DNA of 61,752 nucleotides from Roseovarius tolerans (GTDB lineage: Bacteria > Pseudomonadota > Alphaproteobacteria > Rhodobacterales > Rhodobacteraceae): NCBI RefSeq assembly GCF_900109855.1, contig NZ_FOBO01000019.1, positions 1-61,752 on the forward strand. Direction: 5' to 3'. Position numbers and translations under genes: made by a program. Shown in pieces: positions 25,687 through 35,318 of this stretch; within the stretch, counting starts at the first letter, position 1, and each line of letters opens with the position of its first letter. Under the pieces are notes generated by a model. It had not been told where the DNA came from and ran no database searches. It saw nothing but the letters and a program-made list of their open reading frames with translations.

Positions 25687-27315
25687 ATGCCCGTGACCAC
25701 CCCCGACCAGACCGAAAATCGCGCCGCCGATTACCTTGCCCGCAGGCTCTATGAGGCGGGCTGTCGCCATGCGTTTGGCATGCCCGGCGGTGAGGTTCTG
25801 ACGGTGATGGATGCGCTGGCGCGGGCTGGGATCGAGGTTACGCTGGCGCGGCACGAAAACGCCGCTGCCTTCATGGCCGAGGGGGTCTGGCACCGCACCG
25901 GCGCGCCGGGCATTCTGATTGCCACGCTGGGGCCGGGGGTTTTGAACGGCGTCAACGCCGTCGCCAACGCGCATCAGGATCGGGTGCCGCTGATCGTCAT
26001 CTCGGGTTGTGTCGATGCCGATGAGGCGCTGACCTATAGCCATCAGATCCTTGATCACGAGGCGGTGCTGGCGCCGATCACCAAGGCGACGTTTCGGCTG
26101 ACGGCTCAGGGGGCCGACGTCATCGCCGACAAGGCGGTGGGCATCGCCACCGAGGGGCGGCCCGGGCCGGTGCATATCGACGTGCCGATTTCCGTCGCTG
26201 ACATGCGCGTGACGCTGCCACGACTGCGCCGCCGCCCGGATGCGGTGCCGATGGTGCCTGCGGCGCCGGAGAAGGCGCGCGATTGGCTGGCTGGTGCAGA
26301 GCGGCCTGTGATGATCGTGGGGCTCGATGCCGTCAACGAGGAGGCGGGGGCGGTGATACTGGAGGTCGCGGAACGCCTGAACATACCGGTGATCACCAGC
26401 TACAAGGCCAAGGGGATCGTGCCCGAGACGCATCCGCTTTGTCTTGGCGGGGCGGGCCTGTCGCCTTTGGCCGATGGCCTCCTTGTGCCGCTCGTGGAGC
26501 GGGCCGACCTGATCCTTTGCGTCGGCTATGACCCGATCGAGATGCGGCCCGGCTGGCGCGAGATCTGGGACCCGGCGCAGGTCAGGGTGATCGACATCGC
26601 CGCCGTGCCCAATGATCAATATATGCATCAGGCGACGATGAATATCGTGGGGGCCTGCGGGCCGTCGCTGGCGGCGATTGCCGAGGGGGTGACGCCCCGC
26701 ACCACATGGCCCGGCGGTGAGGTGACGGCGGCGCGTGACGCGCTGGCGCGGGCCTTTCCGACGGATGATGACTGGGGCGCTGCGGCCGTCATCGCCGAGG
26801 CGCGCGTGGTGCTGCCCGAGGATACTATCGCGACCGTCGATAGTGGCGCGCATCGCATCATGCTGTCGCAGATGTGGGTGACGCATCACCCCCGCTCGGT
26901 GCTGCAATCCACGGCCCTTTGCACCATGGGTTGCGCCGTGCCGCTGGCGATGGGGGCCAAGATCGCCACGCCCGAGGCCACCGTTGTCAGTTTCTCGGGC
27001 GATGCCGGGTTCCTGATGGTGGCGGGAGAGTTGTCGACCGTGGCGGAGCTGAACCTGCCGGTGATTTTCGTCGTCTTTGTCGATGCGAGCCTTGCGCTGA
27101 TCGAGAAGAAGCAGCGCGAGCGGCAGATGGTTAATTTGGCGGTCGATTTTGGCCATCACGATTTCGCAGCCATCGGCCGGGCCTTTGGTGGCAATGGCGT
27201 GCGGGTGACGAACCGGGCCGAGTTGCGCGCGGCATTGGAGGCGGCGCAACAGGCCGACACATTTACCGTCATCGCCGCGGAAATCGACCGCGGCTCTTAT
27301 GACAACCGTATCTGA
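25687..27315 (+). CDS. Thiamine-diphosphate enzyme, acetolactate-synthase-like
   Basis: A 542-residue ThDP enzyme of the pyruvate oxidase/acetolactate synthase family, with N-terminal Pyr, central and C-terminal PP domains. The proton-relay Glu is in ARHENAAAFMAEG. The metal-site motif is GDAGFLMVAGEL, but where most members have Asn at its end this one reads FVDASLALIEKKQ, with Asp. Start ATG 25687 has aagaggag upstream; an in-frame ATG at 25648 lacks a site. The next gene is a class III CoA-transferase. I cannot name the substrate: true acetolactate synthase, oxalyl-CoA decarboxylase and sulfopyruvate decarboxylase are all conceivable. Confidence 0.82.
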   Translation: MPVTTPDQTENRAADYLARRLYEAGCRHAFGMPGGEVLTVMDALARAGIEVTLARHENAAAFMAEGVWHRTGAPGILIATLGPGVLNGVNAVANAHQDRVPLIVISGCVDADEALTYSHQILDHEAVLAPITKATFRLTAQGADVIADKAVGIATEGRPGPVHIDVPISVADMRVTLPRLRRRPDAVPMVPAAPEKARDWLAGAERPVMIVGLDAVNEEAGAVILEVAERLNIPVITSYKAKGIVPETHPLCLGGAGLSPLADGLLVPLVERADLILCVGYDPIEMRPGWREIWDPAQVRVIDIAAVPNDQYMHQATMNIVGACGPSLAAIAEGVTPRTTWPGGEVTAARDALARAFPTDDDWGAAAVIAEARVVLPEDTIATVDSGAHRIMLSQMWVTHHPRSVLQSTALCTMGCAVPLAMGAKIATPEATVVSFSGDAGFLMVAGELSTVAELNLPVIFVVFVDASLALIEKKQRERQMVNLAVDFGHHDFAAIGRAFGGNGVRVTNRAELRAALEAAQQADTFTVIAAEIDRGSYDNRI

Positions 27316-27325
27316 GGAGATGCCC

Positions 27326-28501
27326 ATGCCCGGCCCGCTCGATGGTCTCGTTGTTCTCGACCTCAGCCGTATTCTGGCGGGGCCGACCTGCACGCAGCTC
27401 TTGGGCGATCTGGGGGCCGAGGTGATCAAGATCGAGAGCCTTGGCGGGGATGATACGCGGCAATGGGGGCCGCCCTTTGCGGTGGATGCCGAGGGGCAGG
27501 CGACGGACCTGTCGGCCTATTTCATGTCCTCCAATCGCAACAAGCAATCGGTGGCGGTGGACCTGACTGACCGGCAAGTGCAGCGCATGCTGCACGATCT
27601 GGCGGGGCGCGCCGATGTGGTGATCGAGAATTTCAAACCCTCAGGCCTGCGTAAGTATGGCCTCGATCACGAGACGCTTTGTGCCGCCTATCCGGGCCTT
27701 GTCTATTGCTCGATCTCGGGCTTTGGTCAGACCGGGCCGAACCGCGACAAGCCGGGGTATGACCTGATGGCGCAGGGATTTGGCGGCATCATGTCGATCA
27801 CCGGCGAGGCGGGCGAAGAGCCGATGAAGGTGGGCGTCGGCGTGGCTGATGTGGTTTGCGGGCTCTATGCCGCGACCGGCATTCTGGCGGCGTTGCGGCA
27901 CCGCGATGCGACCGGAGAGGGGCAGCATATCGACCTTGCGCTGGTGGATACGACGATGTCCTGGCTGGTCAATCAGGGGCTGAACTACCTGACCTCGGGC
28001 ACCGCGCCCACCCGTGCGGGCAACGCGCATCCCAATATCGTGCCCTATCAGGTCTTTGCCACCTCGGATGGGTATGTGATCGTCGCGGTGGGCAATGACA
28101 GCCAATATGCGCGGTTTTGTGACTATCTGGGGCAGCCTGACTGGGCCATCGACCCGCGTTTCGTCACTAACACGGCGCGATTGGCGCATCGCGACACGCT
28201 TGTGCCGATGATCTCGGAGGCACTGGCGGAGCGCACGATGCAGGACGTGATCCACGGGCTGGAGGCGCGCAAGGTGCCTGTGGGGCCGGTCAACACGATC
28301 GAGCAGGCGCTGGAAAGCGATCAGGCGCAGGCGCGGGGGATGACCATCACCCTGCCCGCGCCACAGACCGCGACGGGCGAGGTGCGGCTGATTGGCAATC
28401 CGCTCAAATTCTCGCGCACGCCGGTCAGCTATCGGTCTGCGCCGCCTGCGACGGGTGCGGATACCGACGCCGTTCTGAAGCGGCTAAGGGACGATCTGTA
28501 A
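27326..28501 (+). CDS. Class III (CaiB/BaiF) CoA-transferase
   Basis: It moves CoA between carboxylic acids in the cytoplasm. The 391-residue product has the N-terminal LDGLVVLDLSRILAGP and LGAEVIKIE, the catalytic Asp in KPGYDLMAQ, and the GQHIDLALVDT signature. I chose ATG 27326 because a gaggag ribosome site is 6 bases before it; upstream in-frame ATGs (27299, 27320) are less well placed. It starts 10 bases after the ThDP gene and is probably co-transcribed. The frc-oxc oxalate pair has a similar order, but the partner is not clearly Oxc. Confidence 0.88.
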   Translation: MPGPLDGLVVLDLSRILAGPTCTQLLGDLGAEVIKIESLGGDDTRQWGPPFAVDAEGQATDLSAYFMSSNRNKQSVAVDLTDRQVQRMLHDLAGRADVVIENFKPSGLRKYGLDHETLCAAYPGLVYCSISGFGQTGPNRDKPGYDLMAQGFGGIMSITGEAGEEPMKVGVGVADVVCGLYAATGILAALRHRDATGEGQHIDLALVDTTMSWLVNQGLNYLTSGTAPTRAGNAHPNIVPYQVFATSDGYVIVAVGNDSQYARFCDYLGQPDWAIDPRFVTNTARLAHRDTLVPMISEALAERTMQDVIHGLEARKVPVGPVNTIEQALESDQAQARGMTITLPAPQTATGEVRLIGNPLKFSRTPVSYRSAPPATGADTDAVLKRLRDDL

Positions 28502-28579
28502 CCTCGAATCGCGGGCACGTGATTTGCTGCGGCGTGTGGTTCCGCGTAGCCCTCGGGGTATCAACCCGGAGGTGTATTC

Positions 28580-29050
28580 ATGCAACGATTTCTGAAACTT
28601 CTCGCAGTTCTCACTATCCTTGCCGCGCCCGCGCAGGCGTTGGAACCGCGTGAGGGCTGGGTGATCCACGACACGGCCAAGAGCTTTGCCGACCTTGTGC
28701 AGGCGGTACGTGACGCGGTGAGCGATGCCCCCGTTGCCATCGTGACGCAGGCGAGTGCGTCTGATGGGGCGAAGATGCAGGGGCACAGCATCGCGGGCAA
28801 TCGGGTCTTTGGCCTCTACCGCAACGACTATGCCCGCCGCATGCTGGAGGCGAGCATCGCCGCCGGGATCGAGGCCCCGATTCGGATGTATGTGACCGAA
28901 GACGCCGACGGCACTGCGAGCCTGAGCTACAAGACGCCGACGGCGGTTTTCTCGCCCTATTTCGACGAGGGCGGCGAAAAATTGCGTGATCTTGCGTCGG
29001 AACTGGATGGGATTTTCGAAACTGTCGCGAAATCGGCCATAGCCGAGTGA
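28580..29050 (+). CDS. Exported DUF302-domain protein
   Basis: A 156-residue protein with a cleavable signal peptide (FLKLLAVLTILAAPAQA) and a DUF302 fold: SFADLVQAVRDAV, GNRVFGLYRNDYARRMLEAS, the PIRMYVTEDADGTASLSY strand and SPYFDEGG. DUF302 proteins are small periplasmic or cytoplasmic proteins of unsettled role, sometimes linked to heme, nitric oxide or thiol stress. An inverted repeat follows the gene. Confidence 0.8.
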   Translation: MQRFLKLLAVLTILAAPAQALEPREGWVIHDTAKSFADLVQAVRDAVSDAPVAIVTQASASDGAKMQGHSIAGNRVFGLYRNDYARRMLEASIAAGIEAPIRMYVTEDADGTASLSYKTPTAVFSPYFDEGGEKLRDLASELDGIFETVAKSAIAE

Positions 29051-29060
29051 TCCTTGGGCG

Positions 29061-29076
29061 ACGGGCGGCGGCCCGT
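29061..29076 (+). terminator. Possible terminator after the DUF302 gene
   Basis: A perfect 6-bp stem (acgggc / gcccgt) with a 4-base loop lies 11 bases after the stop codon and is followed by a short pyrimidine run (tccgccttt). There is no true T-tract, so termination is only plausible. Confidence 0.35.
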
Positions 29077-29259
29077 TCCGCCTTTGGGCAGAAAGACGCC
29101 GATATCGTTCGCCTTATGCGGCAGCAACCCTGCCCTGTTCCCATCATATGAGTTAAACTCGAGATAACGTGTTGGTGAGGTCCGTCCCGCTTTTGTTGCG
29201 GGTGTCATACATAGCGGGCTAGCTGGAGTCTGAATGATTGCCGAAAAGGATGCCGGGCT

Positions 29260-30636
29260 ATGCGTAATGATCAATTCGGGTACGAGACTTCCGTATCATC
29301 GCCTGTGGCCCTTGCGGCATGGGACCAGATGGTGCTGGCGTTTCTTGCCCATGCCGCGACAACGCCCGATCATCTTGGCACGGTGCTGAGCGAGGCGCCG
29401 GAATTCGCGATGGCGCATGCCACCAAGGGGCTGTTTTGCCTGATGCTGGGCAAGTCCGAGATGACCGAGACCGCGCAGCAGGCCTATCAGGCGGCGCTTG
29501 CCTGTGCGCGCGAGGGCAATCCGACGGCGCGCGAGATGGGCTATGTGCGCGGCCTTGGTGCATGGCTCGACGGGCGTCCGTCCGAGATGGTGCGCGAGAT
29601 GGAAGCGGTGCTGGCGCGTTGGCCCGAGGATGCGCTGGCGATGAAGATCGGCCATGCCACCCGGTTCATCCTTGGCGACCGGCATGGCATGCGCGCCTCG
29701 CTCGAGGCGCTTTTGCCAGCCTATGACGCGCAGAACCCGGCGCGCGGTTACCTGTTCGGCTGCCACGCCTTTTCGCTTGAAGAAACCGGCGATTACGCCC
29801 GCGCGGAAACCGCCGGGCGCATGGGGCTGAGCGTTTCGCCCGATGATGCCTGGGGGCTGCACGCGGTGGCGCATGTCTTTGACATGACCTGTAATGCGCG
29901 CGCCGGGCTCGACTGGCTGGAGGGGCGCGAAGGGGCCTGGGCGCATTGCAACAACTTTCGCTACCACGTCTGGTGGCACAAGGCGCTGATGCATCTCGAT
30001 CAGGGCGAGATAGACTCTGTTTTTGCCCTTTATGACCACGAGATTCGCCAAGACAAGACCGACGATTTCCGCGATATCTCCAACGGCACCTCGCTGCTGA
30101 TGCGGCTGGAGCTGGAAGGCCATGACGTGGGCGACCGCTGGGAGGAACTGGCTGATATCTCAGAGCGGCGCTCTGAGGATGCCTGCCTCATTTTCGCCGA
30201 TCTGCATTACATGCTGGCGCTGGTGGGCGACAATCGCGAGACGGCGATCAAGCAGATGATGGCGCGCATGCATCGTGACGCGAAGAAGACCAATGCAGGT
30301 GACCTGATGGCGCGCATGGCCAATCCGGGGCTGTCGGCCGCGACGGGGCTTGAGGCCTTTGGGGAAGGCGATTACAAGACCGCGTTCCTCAACCTTGGAA
30401 GGGCGAGACGTTCCATGCAACTGGCCGGGGGCAGCCATGCCCAACGTGATGTCTTTGAGCGGCTCACCATTGATTGCGCGATCCGGGCTGGCTTTCTCGA
30501 CGAGGCCGAAACCATCCTTCAGGAACGCGCAACGCAGCGCGCCGGGCGTCTCGACAGCTATGCAAGCACGCGCCTCGACCTGATCAACGCTTCGCGCGGG
30601 AATTGGGACGAGGCCGATCGCCTGCCCGCCGAGTAA
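29260..30636 (+). CDS. TPR-like protein of the TTC38 family
   Basis: A 458-residue soluble, helix-rich protein resembling tetratricopeptide repeat protein 38. Features are DQMVLAFLAHAATTPDH, HATKGLFCLMLG, the motif LFGCHAFSLEETGDYARAE and HVWWHKALMHLDQGEID, where a conserved HxxWHxALxxL pattern marks this family. Bacterial members have no defined function. A weak aagga site precedes ATG 29260. It is followed by opgC after 36 bases but nothing links it functionally to glucan synthesis. Confidence 0.8.
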   Translation: MRNDQFGYETSVSSPVALAAWDQMVLAFLAHAATTPDHLGTVLSEAPEFAMAHATKGLFCLMLGKSEMTETAQQAYQAALACAREGNPTAREMGYVRGLGAWLDGRPSEMVREMEAVLARWPEDALAMKIGHATRFILGDRHGMRASLEALLPAYDAQNPARGYLFGCHAFSLEETGDYARAETAGRMGLSVSPDDAWGLHAVAHVFDMTCNARAGLDWLEGREGAWAHCNNFRYHVWWHKALMHLDQGEIDSVFALYDHEIRQDKTDDFRDISNGTSLLMRLELEGHDVGDRWEELADISERRSEDACLIFADLHYMLALVGDNRETAIKQMMARMHRDAKKTNAGDLMARMANPGLSAATGLEAFGEGDYKTAFLNLGRARRSMQLAGGSHAQRDVFERLTIDCAIRAGFLDEAETILQERATQRAGRLDSYASTRLDLINASRGNWDEADRLPAE

Positions 30637-30672
30637 CTCCGGTACGACATTTCAAAAGGAGCCGACACCGCG

Positions 30673-31902
30673 ATGACGAGTGTTGCCGATCCGGCCATGC
30701 TACAGAGCCGCGCCAAAGAGACGGCGGCCCCGGCTGCCACGACCCGCGATATCCGGCTGGATTTTTTTCGCGGGCTGGCGATGTTCATCATCCTCTGCGC
30801 CCATACCCCGAGCAATTTCTTTACCAGCTGGATTCCGGCACGCTGGGGCTTTTCGGATGCGACCGAGATCTTCGTGTTCTGCTCCGGCATGGCCTCGGCC
30901 ATCGCGTTTGGCCGCACGTTTGACCGGGCGGGATGGGCGCTGGGCACCGGGCGCGTCGGCTATCGCGTCTGGCAGGTTTACTGGGCGCATATCGGCATGT
31001 TCTTTGCCATCGCCACGCTGCTGGCGGCGTTCGATCATTTCGGCACCTTCGACAAGACCTATATCGGCACGCTGAACCTGTGGAAGTTCTTTGCCGATCC
31101 GGGGCCGCAACTGGTGGGGCTGTTCAGCCTGACCTATGTGCCCAACTATTTCGACATCCTGCCGATGTATATGGTCATCCTCGTGATGATGCCGCTGATG
31201 ATGGCGCTGAGCCGGATCAGTGTCTGGGCGACGTTCGCGGCGATGGCGCTGATCTGGCTCTTCGCGCAACGCGCGGTGCTCGATACGCTGGGCCTTACGC
31301 ACCTGCATCTCGGTTTCCCGGCAGAGCCTTGGTCGGACCGCAAATGGTACTTCAACCCGTTCGGCTGGCAGTTGGTGTTTTTCAGCGGCTTTGCCCTGAT
31401 GCGCGGCTGGATTCCGAAACCGCCGGTGAACAAGGTCTTGATCGGGCTGGCGCTGGTGATCGTGATCGCCAATGTGCCGCTGTCGCATATCGGCATGCGG
31501 GAGTTCGGCTTTGACTGGGCGCGCGGCTGGCGCATCGACAACACCGGCCTGTTCAACAAGTCCGATTTCGGCATTCTGCGCTACGTGCATTTCCTGAGCC
31601 TCGCCTATCTGTGCTGGGTGGCGGCGGGCGATGGTGGTGCGCGGCTGAAAACCGTCGGCACGGGGCTTTTGTCGCGCGCCTGGGGTGGGCTGCTCAAGAT
31701 GATCCTCAAGGTCGGGCAGCAATCGCTGGCGGTTTTCGTGTTTTCGATGGTCTTTGCGCGGCTCTCGGGGTTCGTGATGGATCAGATCGGGCGCACGACA
31801 TGGAACATGGTGCTGGCCAACTGCGTTGGGTTCGCATCGTTGATCCTCGTGGCCTATTCGGTGGCGTGGTTCAAATCACATCCCTGGCGAGGCGCAAAAT
31901 GA
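30673..31902 (+). CDS. opgC: OpgC-type membrane acyltransferase for periplasmic glucans
   Basis: OpgC adds succinyl groups to osmoregulated periplasmic glucans. The 409-residue integral membrane protein has about ten hydrophobic helices. The acyltransferase-like N-terminus reads RLDFFRGLAMFIILCAHTPS with the conserved DxxRG and His, followed by TEIFVFCSGMASA. Its stop overlaps the opgG start (atga), so it belongs to the opgCGH operon. Confidence 0.9.
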   Translation: MTSVADPAMLQSRAKETAAPAATTRDIRLDFFRGLAMFIILCAHTPSNFFTSWIPARWGFSDATEIFVFCSGMASAIAFGRTFDRAGWALGTGRVGYRVWQVYWAHIGMFFAIATLLAAFDHFGTFDKTYIGTLNLWKFFADPGPQLVGLFSLTYVPNYFDILPMYMVILVMMPLMMALSRISVWATFAAMALIWLFAQRAVLDTLGLTHLHLGFPAEPWSDRKWYFNPFGWQLVFFSGFALMRGWIPKPPVNKVLIGLALVIVIANVPLSHIGMREFGFDWARGWRIDNTGLFNKSDFGILRYVHFLSLAYLCWVAAGDGGARLKTVGTGLLSRAWGGLLKMILKVGQQSLAVFVFSMVFARLSGFVMDQIGRTTWNMVLANCVGFASLILVAYSVAWFKSHPWRGAK

Positions 31903-33404
31903 TCCGGCGTGACGTTCTGAAATCGCTGAGCGCCTTTGCGCTCTTACCTCGCCTAGCCAGCGCGCAGGCGGCGCAGCCGTTTTCCGAAGCGATGCTGCTT
32001 GATCTCGCGCGCGAAGTGGCAGCAAAGCCCTATGCCAAGCGTCCGACCGTGCCGCAGGCGTGGCAGGACATGAGCTATGACGAATACCGCTCGATCTGGT
32101 TTCGCAGCAAGGATGCGATCTGGTCCGAGGCCGATAGCACGCTTGAACTCGATCTTTTTCTGCCGGGGCTCTATTTCCCACACACGGTCGAGGTGAACCT
32201 TGTCGAAGATGGCATGACGCGCACCTTGCCGTTCGATTTTTCGCTGTTCGACAAGACCGACAAGGCCCCCGATCTGCCGCTTGACGGGCATCTGGGCTAT
32301 TCCGGCCTGCGCCTGCGGGCGGAACTGGAAAAGCCGGGGATTTTTCAGGAATACGCGGTGTTTCAGGGGGCCAGCTATTTCCGCGTGATCGCGCGCGATC
32401 TGGTTTATGGCCTGTCGGCGCGAGGCCTTGCGGTAGATACCGGCGGGCCGGAGGGTGAGGAGTTTCCCGATTTCACCCGGTTCTGGATCGAAAAACCCGC
32501 CCCCGGTGTCAGCACGCACACGGTGCATGCGCTGATGGAGAGCCCGTCGGTGACCGGGATTTACCATTTCACGATGCGCCCCGAGGGGGCGGAGACCGAG
32601 GTGGAGGTGCGCTGCACGCTGCTGCCGCGCGTGGCGCTGGAGAATGTGGGCATCGCGCCGCTGACCTCGATGTTCTATTTCGACGCGACGAACCGGCACC
32701 GGTTCGACGATTTCCGTGCGGCTGTGCATGACAGCGACGGGCTGAGTATTCTCAACGGCAATGGTGAAATGCTCTGGCGGCCCCTGGGCAATCCGCGCGA
32801 TCTGCAAATTTCGAGCTTCGTGGACAGCAACCCGCAGGGCTTTGGCCTGTCGCAGCGGTCGCGCGCCTATTCGGATTTCCACGATCTTGAGGCGCATTAC
32901 CATGAGCGCCCGAGCCTGTGGATCACCCCGGGCGAGGGGTGGGGGCGCGGCGCGGTCACGCTGGTGGAGATCCCGACTGACAAGGAGATCTACGACAATA
33001 TCGTCGCCTATTGGCGTCCGCGCGAGCCGCTGGCCGAGGGGGCCGAGCACAGTTTCAGCTACGGCATGACATGGACCGGCGGCATTGAGGAGAAAAAGCC
33101 GGTGGCGCGGGTGATCGAGACCCGGGTCGGGCGCGGCTTTCCCAATGACATGCGTCAGGTGGTGACGGTCGATTTTGCCCCGCATGACGCGCTGCCCGAG
33201 GCGTATGACGATCTCGTGCTCTACGTCTATTCCAACCGGCTGGAAACCTCGGAAGGGCAGGTACAGCGCAACCCCGAAACCGGCGGTCCGCGCCTTGCCT
33301 TTTCGTTTGACCCCGGCGAGGTGACGGCGGCTGAAATCCGGGCGCAGCTGTTCCACGAGGGGCGCGGCGTGTCGGAAGTGTGGCTCTACCGATGGACCGC
33401 CTGA
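31899..33404 (+). CDS. opgG: Periplasmic glucan biosynthesis protein OpgG
   Basis: A periplasmic protein required for making the branched glucan backbone. The 501-residue product starts at ATG 31899 with a Tat-like signal MIRRDVLKSLSAFALLPRLA, then LAREVAAKPY and ISFDEY-like SYDEYRSIWF, both standard OpgG/MdoG features. Later motifs include TSMFYF, HDSDGLSI and NPRDLQISSF. A frame reading through from 31611 lies inside opgC and is not part of this protein. It overlaps opgH by 13 bases. Confidence 0.94.
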   Translation: MIRRDVLKSLSAFALLPRLASAQAAQPFSEAMLLDLAREVAAKPYAKRPTVPQAWQDMSYDEYRSIWFRSKDAIWSEADSTLELDLFLPGLYFPHTVEVNLVEDGMTRTLPFDFSLFDKTDKAPDLPLDGHLGYSGLRLRAELEKPGIFQEYAVFQGASYFRVIARDLVYGLSARGLAVDTGGPEGEEFPDFTRFWIEKPAPGVSTHTVHALMESPSVTGIYHFTMRPEGAETEVEVRCTLLPRVALENVGIAPLTSMFYFDATNRHRFDDFRAAVHDSDGLSILNGNGEMLWRPLGNPRDLQISSFVDSNPQGFGLSQRSRAYSDFHDLEAHYHERPSLWITPGEGWGRGAVTLVEIPTDKEIYDNIVAYWRPREPLAEGAEHSFSYGMTWTGGIEEKKPVARVIETRVGRGFPNDMRQVVTVDFAPHDALPEAYDDLVLYVYSNRLETSEGQVQRNPETGGPRLAFSFDPGEVTAAEIRAQLFHEGRGVSEVWLYRWTA

Positions 33405-35275
33405 CCCCCTTTCCCGGTGCGGCACATATGCCGCCGCCTGCCGCTCTGGATCACCCGATCCAGAGCCTGAACCGGGTGCATCACGACCCCAACGCGCCCG
33501 CCTGGCGACCCAATCTGAATTACTGGTGGCGGCGGGCGGCCACCTTTCTGCCTGCCACGCTGACCACTGGCGCGCTGGGCCTTGCCTTTGGTGACTGGCT
33601 GTCGGTCGGGGGCATGTGGTGGCTGGAATGGGTGCTGCTGGCGCTAGTGATGGTCACGTTCTTCTGGATCGCGCTGGCGGTGGGCACGGCGACGCTGGGG
33701 CTGGCCTGTCACCTGATGCAAAAGCGCGCTCAGGCGCGTGCCACGCCTGCGCCGCTGAACGTGGCGCTGTTGGTGCCGATTTATAACGAAGACACGTCAG
33801 AGGTGTTCGGCAATGCCTGTGCCATGATGTCGGCGCTGCACGCGGCGGGGGCCGCGCACCGCTTTGAGCTGTTCATCCTGTCGGACACGCAGGATGCCGC
33901 CGTCGCCATGGCCGAACAGCGCGCCTTTGCCACGCTGCGGGCGGCGCTGCCGCCCGATTGCGCGGTCTGGTATCGCCGCCGGGTGCAGAATACCGGGCGT
34001 AAGGTGGGCAATATCGGGCAATGGCTGGAAAACTGGGGCGCGGCGCATGACGCGATGCTGGTGCTCGATGCCGATAGCCTGATGAGCGCCGAGGCGATTG
34101 TCGCGCTGTCGGACGAGATGTCGGCCGATCCCACGGCGGGGCTGATTCAATCGGCCCCGATGGTGGTGGGGTCGGACACGCTCTTTGGGCGGATGCAGCA
34201 GTTTTCTGCCGCCGTTTACGGCACGCTGCTGTCCGAGGGGCTGGCGGGCTGGACCGGGTCCGAGGGCAATTACTGGGGTCATAATGCCATCCTGCGCACC
34301 CGCGCCTTTGCCGATTGTGCAGGGCTGCCGGAGATGCCGTCGCTGACCGGGCAGGGCGGTCTGATCCTGAGCCATGATTTCGTCGAGGCGGGACTGTTGC
34401 GCCGGGCCGGGTGGGCCGTGCGCTTCATGCCCTCGGTCAAGGGCAGTTACGAGGAGCCACCCGCGACCCTGATCGACTATGCGCTGCGCGACCGGCGCTG
34501 GTGCCATGGCAATCTGCAACATCTGAGCCTGCTGGCGACGCGCGGCTTTCACGCCGTGTCGCGCTTTCACCTCTTTCACGGCGCGATGAGCTATCTTCTG
34601 TCGCCTGCGTGGTTCGGATTGCTGGTGATCTGGGCGCTACTTGGCAACGGGCATAACAGCGTGATCACCTATTTCTCGCTGGAGAACCCGCTCTACCCGG
34701 TCTGGCCGGAAATGAGCCGGGTCAGTTCGGTTCTGATCCTGCTGTTCATGTATGGCATGTTGCTGGCGCCGAAGCTGATGGGCGCGGTGGCGCTTGGGCT
34801 GGCGGATGTGCCGATCCGCAGCTTTGGCGGGGCGCTGCGGTTCACCGTGTCGCTGGTGGTGGAAATCCTGCTGTCGATCCTGTTCGCGCCGATCATGATG
34901 GTGCAACAGCTTGTGGCGGTGCTGCGCTCGGTTATCGGCATGCGTCCGATCTGGTCACCGCAAGCGCGCAAGGGTGGGGATTACAGCCCCGGCACGGTCC
35001 TGAAATTCCACCTGCTGGAGACGGTGAGCGGCGCGCTGCTTGTCATCGGCATGGCGGCGGGCACGGTATCGCTCTGGCTGTTGCCGATCGCGATCAGCCT
35101 GATTGCCGCCGTGCCGCTGTCGATGCTGTCGGGGCTGAGTCTGGGCGAGTGGCGCGGGCTGCGTCATGTCATGGCCACGCCCGAGATGATCGACACGCCG
35201 CCGATCCTTCAGGATGCCCGCGCCCACCGGGCGCTGTTCCGCGCAGCGGACACGACGCCGATTGCGGCGGAATAG
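33392..35275 (+). CDS. opgH: Glucan glucosyltransferase OpgH
   Basis: An inner-membrane family 2 glycosyltransferase that polymerises beta-1,2-glucan from UDP-glucose and passes it outward. The 627-residue product has membrane helices near 45-110, a cytoplasmic GT domain with VPIYNEDTSEVFG, LDADSLMSAEA and the processive motif RDRRWCHGNLQHL, then about five C-terminal helices. ATG 33392 lies inside the end of opgG; an in-frame GTG at 33380 is an alternative. The operon order is opgC-opgG-opgH. Shorter than E. coli OpgH (about 847) because the N-terminal extension is reduced. Confidence 0.93.
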   Translation: MDRLTPFPGAAHMPPPAALDHPIQSLNRVHHDPNAPAWRPNLNYWWRRAATFLPATLTTGALGLAFGDWLSVGGMWWLEWVLLALVMVTFFWIALAVGTATLGLACHLMQKRAQARATPAPLNVALLVPIYNEDTSEVFGNACAMMSALHAAGAAHRFELFILSDTQDAAVAMAEQRAFATLRAALPPDCAVWYRRRVQNTGRKVGNIGQWLENWGAAHDAMLVLDADSLMSAEAIVALSDEMSADPTAGLIQSAPMVVGSDTLFGRMQQFSAAVYGTLLSEGLAGWTGSEGNYWGHNAILRTRAFADCAGLPEMPSLTGQGGLILSHDFVEAGLLRRAGWAVRFMPSVKGSYEEPPATLIDYALRDRRWCHGNLQHLSLLATRGFHAVSRFHLFHGAMSYLLSPAWFGLLVIWALLGNGHNSVITYFSLENPLYPVWPEMSRVSSVLILLFMYGMLLAPKLMGAVALGLADVPIRSFGGALRFTVSLVVEILLSILFAPIMMVQQLVAVLRSVIGMRPIWSPQARKGGDYSPGTVLKFHLLETVSGALLVIGMAAGTVSLWLLPIAISLIAAVPLSMLSGLSLGEWRGLRHVMATPEMIDTPPILQDARAHRALFRAADTTPIAAE

Positions 35276-35318
35276 GGACTGTTTCATCGTCCGACGGCGG
35301 GCGGTGTGGCCTGTCGGG

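Noticed and set aside
25576..27429. Long minus-strand open frame of about 617 codons opposite the ThDP enzyme
   Set aside because: Antisense shadow of a gene with clear catalytic motifs; the His/Arg-rich translation has no recognisable domain.
25687..28501. Oxalate pathway (oxc-frc)
   Set aside because: Gene order fits, but the ThDP enzyme lacks features I would expect of oxalyl-CoA decarboxylase and looks more acetolactate-synthase-like. Kept as an open possibility only.
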